Assembly: GCA_965240325.2 (NCBI GenBank)
Contig: OZ251228.1
Location: forward strand, 1,612,001 to 1,676,000
DNA from: Rebecca billardiae RCC1528
Lineage: Eukaryota > Haptophyta
Direction of reading: 5' to 3'
DNA length: 64,000 nt
The position numbers and the translations under genes were made by a program. Under the pieces are notes generated by a model. That model made no database searches and was not told where the DNA came from. It was given only the letters and a program-made list of their open reading frames with translations. This document shows positions 22,209-32,841 of the stretch, piece after piece; position 1 is the first letter of the stretch; each line of letters begins with the position of its first letter.

Positions 22209-23738
22209 TCAGTAGCTCACCGTCGTCTCGTCCGCGATGATGTCCTCCACCAGGTCGATGACGCCGAGGGCGTCCGCCACCAGCGGCCGTTCGGCGCGCG
22301 CGGCCGCGCCGCCGCCACCGCCGGGCGGCGCCGAGCCCACCGGCTCGGACGCTGAGCCAGCGCGCTTGCGCGCGGGCGGCGCGTCGTCGAGGGCGTTGGC
22401 CGGCGTCGCCGTCGCATCCGCCACGCCGCGCTGGGCCTGCCCGCACGCCGGCGCGCGGCGCAGCACGCGCGCCACGTCGGCGTGGCCGTTGGCGTCGGCG
22501 ACGTCCGAGGCCGTCCGACCCTCCGCGTCGGCCGCGGCCGCGTCCGCGCCGTGCTCGAGCAGAAGCGCAGCGACGGCGGCGTCGTTGCGCCTGGCGGCGA
22601 CGTGGAGCGCCGTGCCGCCCCGCCCGGCGTCGGCGTCCGCGCCGGCGCGAGCGTCCGCGGGCACGCCGGCGCGCAGCAGCGCGTCGCACGCGGGCGCAAG
22701 CCCGCGCGCCGCCGCGAGCGGCAGCAGCGACGGCTCGGCGCGCGCGGCGTGTGGCGCAGCGTCTGCGATGGCGGCCGCAGCTTCGGCGTGCCCGTGGGCG
22801 ATGGCGAGGCGCAGCGCGCTCTCGGGCGCGCGCGCGATCTCCACGGCGGGCGCGCCCTCCCCTCCGGCCGCGGCCGCGCCGCTGCCGTCCCCGCCCGGCT
22901 CGCGCGCGCCCGCGCCCGCGCGCGCGGCGGCGGCGCCCTCCGGCAGAGGCAGCGCACCCGCGCGCAGCAGCAGACGGCACACACTCGCGTGGCCGCGCCG
23001 CGCGGCGAGCGCGAGCGGCGACGCGGGCTCGGTGGCGAGCGCGAGCTCGGGCGCGCGCGCGAGCAGCGCCTCGACGCCCGCGCTGAAGCCCGCCTCCGCG
23101 GCCGCGAGGAAGGGCGTGCGCGCCGCCGTCTCGTCGGTGGCGCGAGAGTAGACAACGGCCGCGGCCGGCGTCGGGTCGACGTCGGCGCGCGCCAGGAGCG
23201 CGCCGGTGAGGCGCGGCAGGGCCTCGACCACGGCGAAGAGCAGCGCGGTGCAGCCGTGCTCGTTGGCGGCGCCCGCGCTCGCGCCGAGCTCGAGCAGCCG
23301 CAGCGCCACGCCCTCGTGCCCGTAGTACGCCGCGCAGAGGAGCGGGGTGTTTTCCCACATCGATCGGCGCTCGAGGTCAATCGCCGCGCCGTGCTCGCGG
23401 CAGAGGGCGGAGACGGCGTCGACGTCGCCGTCCTTCACCGCGCGCAGGAAGTTCCGTGCCGCGTTGGCCTGCGGCGCTGGGCTAGGCCGCGGGGCCGCCA
23501 CCTCGGTCGCGGGCGCGCTGCCGCCGCCAAGGACAGCGGCGGCGGCGGCGGCGGGCGGGGCCGCGTGCTGCGCGCTCGGCTGCGGCGCGCGCTCGGCGTG
23601 CGGCGCGTCGGCGGCGGCCGCCCCTGCCACAAACGGCGCGACCTGCGGGAATGAGCCGCCCGCGCGCGGCGCGTCCTCCACCGCGCCCTGGGCGCGTCTG
23701 CGCCTCGCGCGCGGCAGGCAGCAGTTTGAGTGCGACAT
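22209..23738 (-). CDS. Ankyrin-repeat protein with C-terminal SIM-like motif
   Basis: Single exon, 509 residues. After an Ala/Pro-rich N-terminus, residues about 95-410 hold a series of ankyrin repeats recognisable by TPLLCAAYYGHEGVALRLLE, CTALLFAVVEALPRL, SPLALAARRGHASVCRLLL, SALRLAIAHGHAEAAAAIA and TALHVAARRNDAAVAALLLE. Ankyrin stacks bind partner proteins. The C-terminus has a small basic cluster (PPARKRAG) and a hydrophobic-acidic patch GVIDLVEDIIADE that looks like a SUMO-interacting motif (VIDL followed by acids), which would suit a nuclear protein; this is inference. It diverges from SIN3 across 223 bp. Confidence 0.8.
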   Translation of the reverse strand: MSHSNCCLPRARRRRAQGAVEDAPRAGGSFPQVAPFVAGAAAADAPHAERAPQPSAQHAAPPAAAAAAVLGGGSAPATEVAAPRPSPAPQANAARNFLRAVKDGDVDAVSALCREHGAAIDLERRSMWENTPLLCAAYYGHEGVALRLLELGASAGAANEHGCTALLFAVVEALPRLTGALLARADVDPTPAAAVVYSRATDETAARTPFLAAAEAGFSAGVEALLARAPELALATEPASPLALAARRGHASVCRLLLRAGALPLPEGAAAARAGAGAREPGGDGSGAAAAGGEGAPAVEIARAPESALRLAIAHGHAEAAAAIADAAPHAARAEPSLLPLAAARGLAPACDALLRAGVPADARAGADADAGRGGTALHVAARRNDAAVAALLLEHGADAAAADAEGRTASDVADANGHADVARVLRRAPACGQAQRGVADATATPANALDDAPPARKRAGSASEPVGSAPPGGGGGAAARAERPLVADALGVIDLVEDIIADETTVSY

Positions 23739-23961
23739 CGCCCACTACGGCCAGGGCTGCCGCCTCCCTCAGCGGCTGGGTCCGGGCGCGCACGAGACCG
23801 AAGATCGAGATCTCCTCGTCCGGACCGGCTTCGCAGCGGCGCACCTCGGTCGGGACGCCGCTCGCAGCTCGAGGCAGCGCTCAGCGTGGCCTGACGAACC
23901 CAAGCACATTCCTTCGCTGCTTGGCCTTGCTGCGCGCCGAAGCGTTCGAGCAAGCACGACC
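23739..23961. promoter_or_regulatory. Divergent promoter region, ankyrin gene and SIN3
   Basis: The 223 bases between the ankyrin ATG (23738, minus) and the SIN3 ATG (23962, plus) must hold both promoters. No motif is clear enough to name. Confidence 0.4.
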
Positions 23962-26900
23962 ATGGAGGGCGAGGGCAGCACGCCGGGCGGCGCCATGCCG
24001 GGCGGCGCGGCTCCACACGCCACCGACGCGCAGCCCGCGCCACAGGCCCCGGTGAGCCTCCCCGGCGCGAGCGCGGGCGAGGGCGGCGCGGCCGCGCAAA
24101 CGACGCCGGCCGCGGGCGCGCCCACGCCGCCGCCTCCGCACGCGGAGGCGGAGGCGCACGCGCCGCCGCCGTCCGCGATGGCAGGATCGTACCCCACCGC
24201 CGAGCCCACCCCGCCCGCGAGCGCCGGCGCCGCGGGCGCCACCTCCGCCGCGGGCGCGCCGCTTGGCGGATGCGCGCCGTGCGCGTACGGCGGCGGCGCA
24301 TCGCCGCTCACGGCGCGGCACGACGTGCCGGGCGCGGCGTCGCCGGTCGCGCAGCGCGTGCTCGTGGGCGCCGCCGGCGCGCCGCACGTCCCCGCGCCCG
24401 CCGCGCCGCACGCCGCCGCCGCGGGCAACCCGCCCGCGCCAAGCCCGCTGCAGCCGCAGCAGCCGCCTGAGGCAGCTGTCGCGTACGCCGGCGGCGCCGG
24501 CGCGGCGGCGGCGCAGCCGCAGCCCGGCGGCGGCTGCGGCGGCGGCGCGGCGGCGATGGCCGCGCCTCCGCCGGCCGGGTACGCTCCCCACGCCGCGTAC
24601 GCGCAGCCCGCCCCCGGCGGCGCCACGGAGGGCCCGGCCGAAGCCGCGGCGCAGCATGCGCCGCCGCAGCCGCCGCAGCCGCCGCAGCCGCAGCAGCAGC
24701 AGCCGCCGCCGCAGCAGGCCGCGCTGCGCGCGCCTCCGGGCGCGACGCACCTGGGCGTGCCGGGCGGGCTGCCGCCGGTGGGCTGCGCCGCGGCGCACCT
24801 GCCCGTGGGCGGCGCGATGCACCCTCTCAGCTCGCCGGTCACACCCACCGTCGGAGGCTTCCGCCCGTACGGCGCGCAACTGGCGGCGTGCGTCGGCGGC
24901 GCGGCGGCGGGCACGGCGGCCGCGGCCGAGCTGGCTGGCACGGCGGCCTCGCCCGCAGCCGCCGCGCTCGGCTCGGCGGGCGCGGCGGCGGAGGGCGCGG
25001 CCGCGCACGACGCGTGCGCCGCGCCGCCGCCGTACGCTGTGGCGGTGGCGGACAGCTCCGCCGCCGCCGCTGCCGGCTGCTGCGCCGACGCCGCCGCCGC
25101 CGCCGCCGGCCACGTGCCGCCCGCGGAGGGTGCGGGCGTGGCGTACCACACGGCGGCGGGCCATCCGGCCGTCGGCGCGGAGCCGCCCAGGCCGCCGCCG
25201 CCGGGCGCGCAGCTCCCGCCCGCCGAGCGCGCGGCCGCAGCAGTCAAGCAGGAGGAGGGTGCCGCAGTGGGCGTCGGCGGCGCCGCCATGGAAGCTGGCG
25301 GCGGCGGCGGCGCGCCGCAGCCGTCGCCTCCGCCCGCGGGGTACGCGCACGCGGGCGTGCCCACGCCGATGGCGCCGCCGCCGGCGCAGCAGCCGCAGCC
25401 CGCGGCCGCCGCGGCGGAGGACGGTGCGCTCGCGCCGCCGCCGCCCGCCGCGGGCGGCTGCGCGCACCCTTCCGCGCCGCTGGCGGCGGCGGCGCCGCCG
25501 GCCGCGCCGCCGGCGGGCGTGGCGGCGGCGGCGCAGCCGCCCGCCCCTCTCGGCGCGGCGGGCGCGGCGGCGCCGCCGCCGCCGCCCGCGGTGGTGCCGC
25601 CGCCCGAGCCCGCGCCGAAGCAGCTCAAGGTGGAGGACGCGCTCGCGTACCTCGACCAGGTCAAGATCCGCTTCGAGAAGCAGGTGCGCGCCGTGTGCGC
25701 GCCGTGTGCGCGTCGTGTGCGCGCCGTGTGCGCGCCGCCGCACGCGAACGCGCGACCACGAAACGCATCGGCACGGATGTGCATGCTGCATGCATGCATG
25801 CATGCCCGCTGCCGCGCCGGCGTGTGCGGCGGTGTGCTGTGCGCGTGCTGTGCTGTGGCCGCTCTGTGGGGCGGGGCGGGGCGGCGGGCAGCTCCCGCCG
25901 CGCGCATGGCGCCGCCGCCTGCTGAGCTGTGAGCCCACCTCCTCCCAGCGGTCTGCTGCTGCTGACGCCTGCCCGCCCGCCCGCGCTCTGCCGCGCGCAC
26001 ACACGCCTGCTGCGCGCGCACACCACGCGCGCGTGCGTGCGTGCGCGCGCGCGTGTGTGTGCTGTGTGCGCGTGCCCTCCCCTCACCCCGCGCTCGCAGC
26101 CCTCGATCTACAACCAGTTCCTCGACATCATGAAGGAGTTCAAGGCGCAGACCATCGACACCCCCGGAGTCATCCGCCGAGTGCTGCAGCTCTTCGGCGG
26201 GAACAACGGGCTCATCCTCGGCTTCAACACCTTCCTGCCGCCCGGCTACCGCATCGAGATCCTGCACGACGGTGTGCGGCGCGGGGGCGGAGTCCGGGGG
26301 TTCGTGCAGTGGTGGGGGGGCGCTGGGGCGGGGGGGCAGCGGAGGCCAACGGCCGCCCGCTGCTCGGCGCCGGGTCAGCCCGCGCCGGCGGCGCTCGCGT
26401 GTGACGTGACAGTCAGTCAGTCAGTCAGTCAGTCAGTCAGTCAGTCAGTCAGTCAGTCACCAGTCAGCCGCGAGCCCTGCTCACCGCCGCCCACCGCACG
26501 CGCCCCACCCTGCCCTCCCCCCTTCCCTCCCCCCGCCCCGCGCAGCCACCGCCCCCGACGGCACCGGCCAGCGCGTGCACGTGACCTACCCGCCCACCTC
26601 ACCCACCACGCCCGGCGGCGGATGCGGTGTGTCGCTCGGCGCGGGGTGCGCGCCGGGCGGCGGCGGCGCGATGTGCCCGCCTGGCGGCGCGCTGGGCGCG
26701 CGCCCCGCGCCTGGCTGCGTCGGCGCGGCGGACCCGGCGGGCGCGCTCGGCGGCGGCGGCGGCGGCGCGCCCGGCGCCATGCACCCGCCGCCGCCAGGCG
26801 CCGCCGCCGGCGCCGCAGCGGCCGGCGGCGGCGGCGGCGCGCACCCTGGCGTGCCGACCAATCTGCCGAAGCGGCAGCAGGTGGAGTTCGACCAGGCGAT

Positions 26901-29900
26901 CTCGTACGTGACCAAGATCAAGCAGCGCTTCCAGCGCCAGCCCGAGACGTACAAGAAGTTCCTCGCCATCCTACACACTTATCAGCAGGAGCAAAAATCC
27001 ATCAAGGAAGTCTACGAGCGTGTGCGGCTGCTGTTCGAAGACCACCCCGACTTGCTCGACGAGTTTCGGCAGTTCCTGCCGGGGCCGGAGGCGCGCGCGG
27101 ACGGCGGCGACGGGCCGCTCGACGAGCGAGGCCGGCCGCTGCCGTACGGCGCGGCGGGCGCGGCGCCGGGGATGTGGGGGGCGGGCCTGGGCGGGCGCGT
27201 GGGCTTGGACGGCGGCCGAGGCCGCGGGCGCGGCGGCCGCGCCGCGGACCGCGGCGGCCGCGCCAACGGCGGCGGCGCGGCGTACGGCGGCGCGGGCGCG
27301 CTCGCGCCGCTGAGCGAGGAGGCGGTGGCGGCGTTCTTCTTCCGCTGCCGCCGCTCGCTGCCCAAGCACGCCTTCTTCGAGCTGCTCAAGTGTACGCGCA
27401 CGCACGCGCACGCACGCGCGCGCGCGCCTGCGTAGCGCCGCGCGCGCGCGCGTGCGTGCGCGCGCGGCGGCGCGACGGCGGGCGGCGCGTGCGCCCCGCC
27501 CCGCCCCCCGCGGCCTCACCCACCCTGCCCCCCGCCCCTCCTCCTGCGCGCAGGCACGGACATGTACTCGCGGCGCATCGTCGACGGCTGGCGGCTGATG
27601 GCGCTGGTGAGGCCGTTGTTTGTGCCCGGCCACGAGGCTCTCTTCTCACTGTACGCACAGCTCATCCGGCCCGAGCACTGCGCCGCGTTCGACGAGGTGC
27701 GCGCGCGCGCGCACACGCGCCCGCACACGCGCGCCACGCGCCGGGCGCGCGCGCGCGCGCTGGCGCATGCGCGCGCGCGGGCGCGCGCGCGCGGGTGCGC
27801 GTGGCTTGGCGGGCGGGCTGGCGCGTCGCGCGGCGTGACGCTCACGCGGAGGCACCCTCGCGCGCGCGCCGCTCACCCGCGCCGTGTGTCGTCGCGCGTG
27901 CGCCCCCCCCCGGGCCCGGATGATGTTCTGATTCCCTTCTCTGTTTGTGCGCGGCGCGCTTTGGGCTTGTTGGGGCGGGGAATGAACGACCTCTGCTGCG
28001 CGCTGCTTGTTTTTTTCATGTTTTTTATTTAACAAAATCATTGTGCTCTGGCTTGCGTGCGTGCTTGCTCGTGCTTCTGATGGCGTGCCTCCTCTGCTCG
28101 TGCAGGTGGGTCCGGAGGACGAGGACGACGGCGACGACGCGTACGGCGCAGACGCGGTGGCGGGCTCGGCCGCTCCCGGGCCAGGCAGCGTCGTGGACGG
28201 CGACCTCGACCAGCTCGCCGCCGACCCGGCGACTGCGCAGCGCCGGCTGACGGAGGCGCTCGCGCGGTGCGAGGAGCAGTCGGCCGCGCTCGCGTCCGCG
28301 CTCGACATGCGCGCCAAGTCCGAGGACCACCTCACGCGGCTGCGCAGCCTGGTGGCGCGCGCGCCGGAGGGGCACAAGCTGCACTTTGCCACGCCGCCGC
28401 TGCCGCCCGCGCTCACCAAGATGCTCCACCAGGTGTGTGCCGTGCGCGCTGTGTGTGTGTGTGTGCTGTGCGTGCGGGTGTGTGACCACAGCGCAGTACA
28501 GCGCAGCACAGCACAGCGCTGCGTGTGTGCGTGCGTGCGTGCGTGCGTGCTGCGTGTGTGTGTGCGTGCGTGCGTGCGTGTGTCCCTCCCGCCTAAGGCA
28601 CAGCCCGGCACAGCCGCGCGCGCGCCGCCCGCGCGCGCGCGCTCACGCGCCACCCGCCGCCTTCTCCCTCGCTCGCGCGCGCGCCCAGCTGTACGGCGCG
28701 GCGCACGCGCCCTCGGTGGCCGAGGCGCTCGAGACGGCGCCCGAGGCGGCGGCCGCGGTCGTGCTCGGCCGACTCTCTCAGAAGCGGGACGAATGGAGCG
28801 CGGCCGCGGCGGAGGTGGACACGCGGCTGGCCGGTGGGACTGGTGCGCTCGCGCGGCCGGGCTCGACCGCCGACGGGCTCGGCGGCGGCGCGCTCGGCGC
28901 GCTGCTCGACTCGCAACTGAGCGACGAGCGCGCGCTCTCGACCGCGGCGCTGGTCGCGGACATGCACGCGCGCGCCGCGCCGCCGCCCGCGCACGCGCCG
29001 CCGGGCGCGCCGCCGGGCGGCGACGGCGGCGGCGGCGGCGGCGGCTCCAGCGCCGGCGGCGACGAGCCCGCCGCCGCGCCGGCCGCGCCGAGCGAGCCGG
29101 TGCCACTGACCGGCGCGCCGCGGCTCACGCTCGAGCTCGAGTGCGCGCCCGAGGCCGCGTCTGTGCACCGTGACTTGCTTCGGCTGATGAGCGCGGCGGC
29201 GGAGGCACGCGCTCGGCCGGCGGGCGGCGGCGCGGCGCTCGGCGTGACGCCTCCTGCTCGCTCGCGCTCGCTGGGCTCCGACGTCGCAGCGGGCGCCGCG
29301 GGCTCGCCTGGCGCGCTGCGCCGCGCGGGCTCGCCCGCGCACGGCTGCGCCGCCGCGCCGCCCACGCCGCCCCAGCCCGCCGCCACCTCCGCCCTCGCCG
29401 TGCACGCGCTGTGGGCTGAGTTGATCCTGCCCCTGTTCGGGCTCGGCCTCGGAGGCGGCGGCGGCGGCGGCGGCGCGGCCAAGTCGGATGGCGGCGGCGG
29501 CGGCGCGCCGGGGGCGAGTGCCGGCGCCGAGCCCGCGGGCGCGCGCCCGATGGAGGTGGACCCCGCCTCGCCCGCCCCCGGCGGCGGCGGCGGGCCGCCG
29601 CCGCCGCCCGCCGCCATGCCCGCCACCAAGCCGCTGTGTACTTGGGCGCCAACGGACGGCGCTGTCACGCTGGGCGAGCCGCCGGCGCCCGGGGTACCGC
29701 GCACCGCGATCACGCTCGCCGGCGGGCTCCGCTCGCTGCCGATGCGCCACGCCAAGGCGCTCGAGGCGCACCTCTTCGCCGACCGGCTGCTGCACGCGTT
29801 CGTTCGACTGTACGCCGTGGCGTTTGAACGGCTCTGCCGCGCGCGCCGAATCCTCGCCGCGCCGCCCGCAGCCAAGCTGGGCAGCGCGGCGGGCGCGGGC

Positions 29901-31813
29901 GCGGCGGGCGGCGGCGCGGCGGCGCCCGCGGCGGCGGCGGGCGCGGGCGCCGCCGCGCCCGCCGCCGCCGACGCCGCGCCCGCGAGCGCCGCGCCCGCCG
30001 CCGACGCCGACGCGCCCGCCGCCGCCGCAGCCGACGCGGCCGGCGCGCCCGCGCCCGCCGCTGCGCCGATGGCGGTGGATGGCGAGGCGGAGGCGAGCGG
30101 TGCGCCGCCAGCCGCCGACGCGGACGCGGACGCCGACGCGGCGAGGCGGGCGGGCGGCGATGGCGCGGGCGCGCCCGCCGCGGGCGCGGCGGCGAGCGGC
30201 GACGGCGGCGCGGACGGCGCGCCCGCCGCCGACGCCGACGCGGACGCGCCCGCGGCCGCCGGCGCGCCCGCGAGCACGCCCGGCGCGCCCGCGAGCGCCG
30301 CGCCGGCGGACGCGGACGGCGCGCCGGCGCCCGCGGCGCCCACCGCTCGCGCCGCGAGCCCCGAGCCCGCCGAGCCGGAGATCGACCTGAGCACGCCCGC
30401 CGTCGACTCGCCCGGCTACGAGCGCGCGCTCGCGCTGCTGCAGACGGCGGTGACGGGCGCGGTCGCAGCCGCGTCGACGCCCGCGGCCGGCGTCGCGGGC
30501 GCGGCGGGCGGCGGCGTGGCGGCTGCGCACCTAGCAGTCGTCGAGCGCGCCACCGCCGAGCTTGGTAGCCTGCAGCCCGCGCTCGCGGCGCTCCACCGGC
30601 TGATCGCTCGGCTGCCGAGGCTCGCAGAGGTGCGTGTCGCGCGCGAAGCGCGGCGGCGCGCGGCGGCGCGCGCGCGCGCCCTCAGGAGGTCGCACGCACG
30701 CGCTGCGCTGACAGCGCCTTGCCGCTCGCGCGGCGCGCACGCGCGCTGCGCCGCCGCCCGCTCCCGCCCGCCGCGCGCGCGCGCCAGGCGGTGCACGCGC
30801 GCCCGCTGCCCAAGGCGCTGCGCGGCCTCTTCACCTACGAGCGCGCGCGCGTCGCCGCGCACGCCTACTCCGGGCACACATACCGCGCCAACGCGCTCGG
30901 CCTCGTGCGCAGCGCGAACCGGTGTGCGCGCGCGGCGCGCGCGCGCGCACACATGCGCGTCCACGCGCGAGCGCGCGCGCGCGCACTCGCGCCCTAGCTC
31001 GCCGCATCTTGGCGGCGCGAGCGCGCGCGTGCGCGCGCTCGACCCGCCCGCCCAGCGCGCGCTGACGCGCCGACGCGGCGCCTCGCGCGCGCCCCGCCCC
31101 GCTCCGGCCCGGCCGCGCAGCCGCGAGTACTTCAGCGTGTGCACCCAGCGCGTCGGCGCGCGTATCTCGCGGCTCGAGATTGCCGTGCACACACTCCCGG
31201 CCGCGCACGCCGCTCTGCCCGTGCCGGTGCGCGCGCGCGCGCGCGCGCGGCGCGGCGCGCGCGCGCGCCGAGCGAGCGGGCGCCGCGCTCACGCGCGCGC
31301 CCGCCACCGCCGCCGCCACCGCCGCTTGCTCGCGCGCGCTCGGCTGCGCAGGCCGAGCCACACCCGGCGGCCGAGCCGGGCCTAGGCGCGGACGGCGCGG
31401 ACGGCGCCGGCGCCAACGGCGGCGCGCCGCCCGCCCCCCTGGGGGCACGCGCCGCGGCGGACGCAGCCGGCGCAAAGGGCGCGGCGCCGCGCGCGCGCGC
31501 GCGCGCGCGCCGCCCGCTGCACCCGTGCGCGCCGCGCGCCGCCGCGCCCGCCGCCCCGGCCGTGTGCGTCGCCAACCGGCTCGAGCTCTTGCCGGCGGTG
31601 CTCGGCGCCGGCCCGCCGCCCGACGCGGCCGCGCGCGCGCCCGACGCGCGCGCGCCGCTGTTCGTCGCCGGCACGACGGACGTGCTCGAGCACCGCCGGA
31701 CCGGCGCGCCCAAGCGCAAGCGCGCCAGCCTCGCCGAGGCGAACGGCGAGGTGCGCGCGCGCCGGTGCGCGCGCCTCGAGCAGATTGCGAGCGCGCTCGT
31801 CTCGCGCGGCTGA
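23962..31813 (+). CDS. SIN3: SIN3 transcriptional corepressor
   Basis: Scaffold of the SIN3-histone deacetylase complex. Nine exons (23962-25683, 26100-26271, 26546-27391, 27554-27696, 28106-28432, 28689-30629, 30788-30921, 31121-31226, 31352-31813) join in phase to 1950 residues. Residues 1-550 are low-complexity Ala/Pro/Gly. PAH1 (about 555-630) reads [15 protein letters not shown], then [14 protein letters not shown] across intron 1. PAH2 (about 743-810) reads [15 protein letters not shown] and [18 protein letters not shown]3 (about 880-960) reads [21 protein letters not shown] reduced HDAC-interacting region keeps only its later part: [19 protein letters not shown], then [14 protein letters not shown] and [13 protein letters not shown]. 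The C-terminal SIN3 part ([18 protein letters not shown]) is spread among Ala-rich linkers. The 3' exons 7-9 are the least certain because similarity is weak there. Confidence 0.9.
26408..26460 (+). repeat. (AGTC)n microsatellite in SIN3 intron 2
   Basis: About a dozen copies of AGTC in tandem, inside the intron between PAH1 and PAH2 exons. It does not touch coding sequence. Confidence 0.9.
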
Positions 31814-31860
31814 GGCTCGGTGACGCGGGTGACGGCATGCACCCACTACGGCTACGCCGG

Positions 31861-31935
31861 TCTGTCGTGGCCGAGTGGGAGTACGGGCGTGCTCTTGCGT
31901 CTGAGGTCATGGGTTCAAACCAGTCGTTTCCAGGT
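31861..31935 (+). ncRNA. tRNA-derived SINE-like or decayed tRNA unit
   Basis: TGGCCGAGTGG (31868-31878) fits the pol III A box and GGGTTCAAACC (31911-31921) the B box, with the spacing of a tRNA gene. The D arm can form GCC/GGC pairs and the T arm TGG/CCA. The acceptor and anticodon stems do not pair properly, so this is not a working tRNA. A tRNA pseudogene or SINE head is likely. Confidence 0.4.
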
Positions 31936-32195
31936 CTCTCTTCGGAGAGCGTGCGATGAAGGATGGCGCGGCAACCTGCCACAGTGAGCCTTACGCACGT
32001 TATAAAACAAATAAACTGTAGTTACAGCAGCGCAGGCCGCCGCCGGAGTGGCGCAGTGCCAACGCGATCAGCAGAGCCTTTTTTTTTTCTGAGATCGCCA
32101 TATATATATACGGCATACAGTAGCCGGCCGAGTAGAGCGCATATACGTGATACGCCAGAGTCGCCAGACGACGACAGCGCAGCTGCTTATTCGCC

Positions 32196-32326
32196 ATGCC
32201 CGTCCAGAGGCGCGCGGACGTGGGTGCCAGACGGGCCGCCCACGGACGTGCCCACTACTAGTGCCACTAGTCACTATACGGACGTACGGTACGGGCCATG
32301 CTACGTCCGTGCCTCTGGACGGGCAT
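32196..32326. repeat. Inverted repeat, MITE-like hairpin
   Basis: The 16 bases at 32196-32211 (ATGCCCGTCCAGAGGC) are the exact reverse complement of 32311-32326, and further partial pairing continues inside (CGGACG / CGTCCG). The whole is 131 bp, the size and form of a small MITE. No target duplication was confirmed. Confidence 0.6.
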
Positions 32327-32841
32327 TGAGCCGCGGCGAGGTCGCCAAATCGCGTGGCGTGGTCCCAGAGAAGCAGGCTGCTACTATCCCTGACCAGCTT
32401 GCTAGCCATGCCGGTCGTTGATCACCCCGCCGTTCACAGGCGCGCACACTACGCCACTACGCGTACTGTAATCGGCTGTAAGTGTAACACTAGTGCTGTT
32501 AACTGTATTCGCACGGCAGCCGCCTGTCGCCTCAGGCTCAGTGGCGGATCGGCGGTCACACGACTACCGCGCAGCCAACATTGATAGATCGCCAGACTCA
32601 CGAGGGGTCAGACAGAAGATTGATAGGTCTGCACCCTGCAGCACCCTCACATGGCATGCCCCGGAGGTCAGCACGGCCGTCAGAAGGGTGATCATAGCCG
32701 CTACGCGCCGGTCACACCGGATGACGTGGACGTGGACGTGAGAGTGGTCGAAAAGTCGGAAGGCAAGCTGTCACTCCACTCACACTCACGCGCTCGTACG
32801 ACCACGCCAACCTGCCTACGCCACGCCCCAGTGACCCGGCC

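Larger units (their letters stand above)
31814..32841. other. Intergenic with pol III-like element and hairpin
   Basis: Lies between SIN3 and the EsV-1-7 gene and is poorer in GC than its flanks. It holds a tRNA-like A/B-box unit (31868-31921), a short TA run near 32100 and a 131-bp inverted-repeat structure (32196-32326). No open frame is convincing. Confidence 0.5.

Noticed and set aside
24263-26404. 713-residue Arg-rich plus-strand frame over SIN3
   Set aside because: Alternative frame of the Ala/Pro/Gly-rich SIN3 N-terminus and intron 1; it has no conserved features.
31861-31935. Functional tRNA gene
   Set aside because: A and B boxes are good, but acceptor and anticodon stems do not pair; kept only as a tRNA-derived unit.
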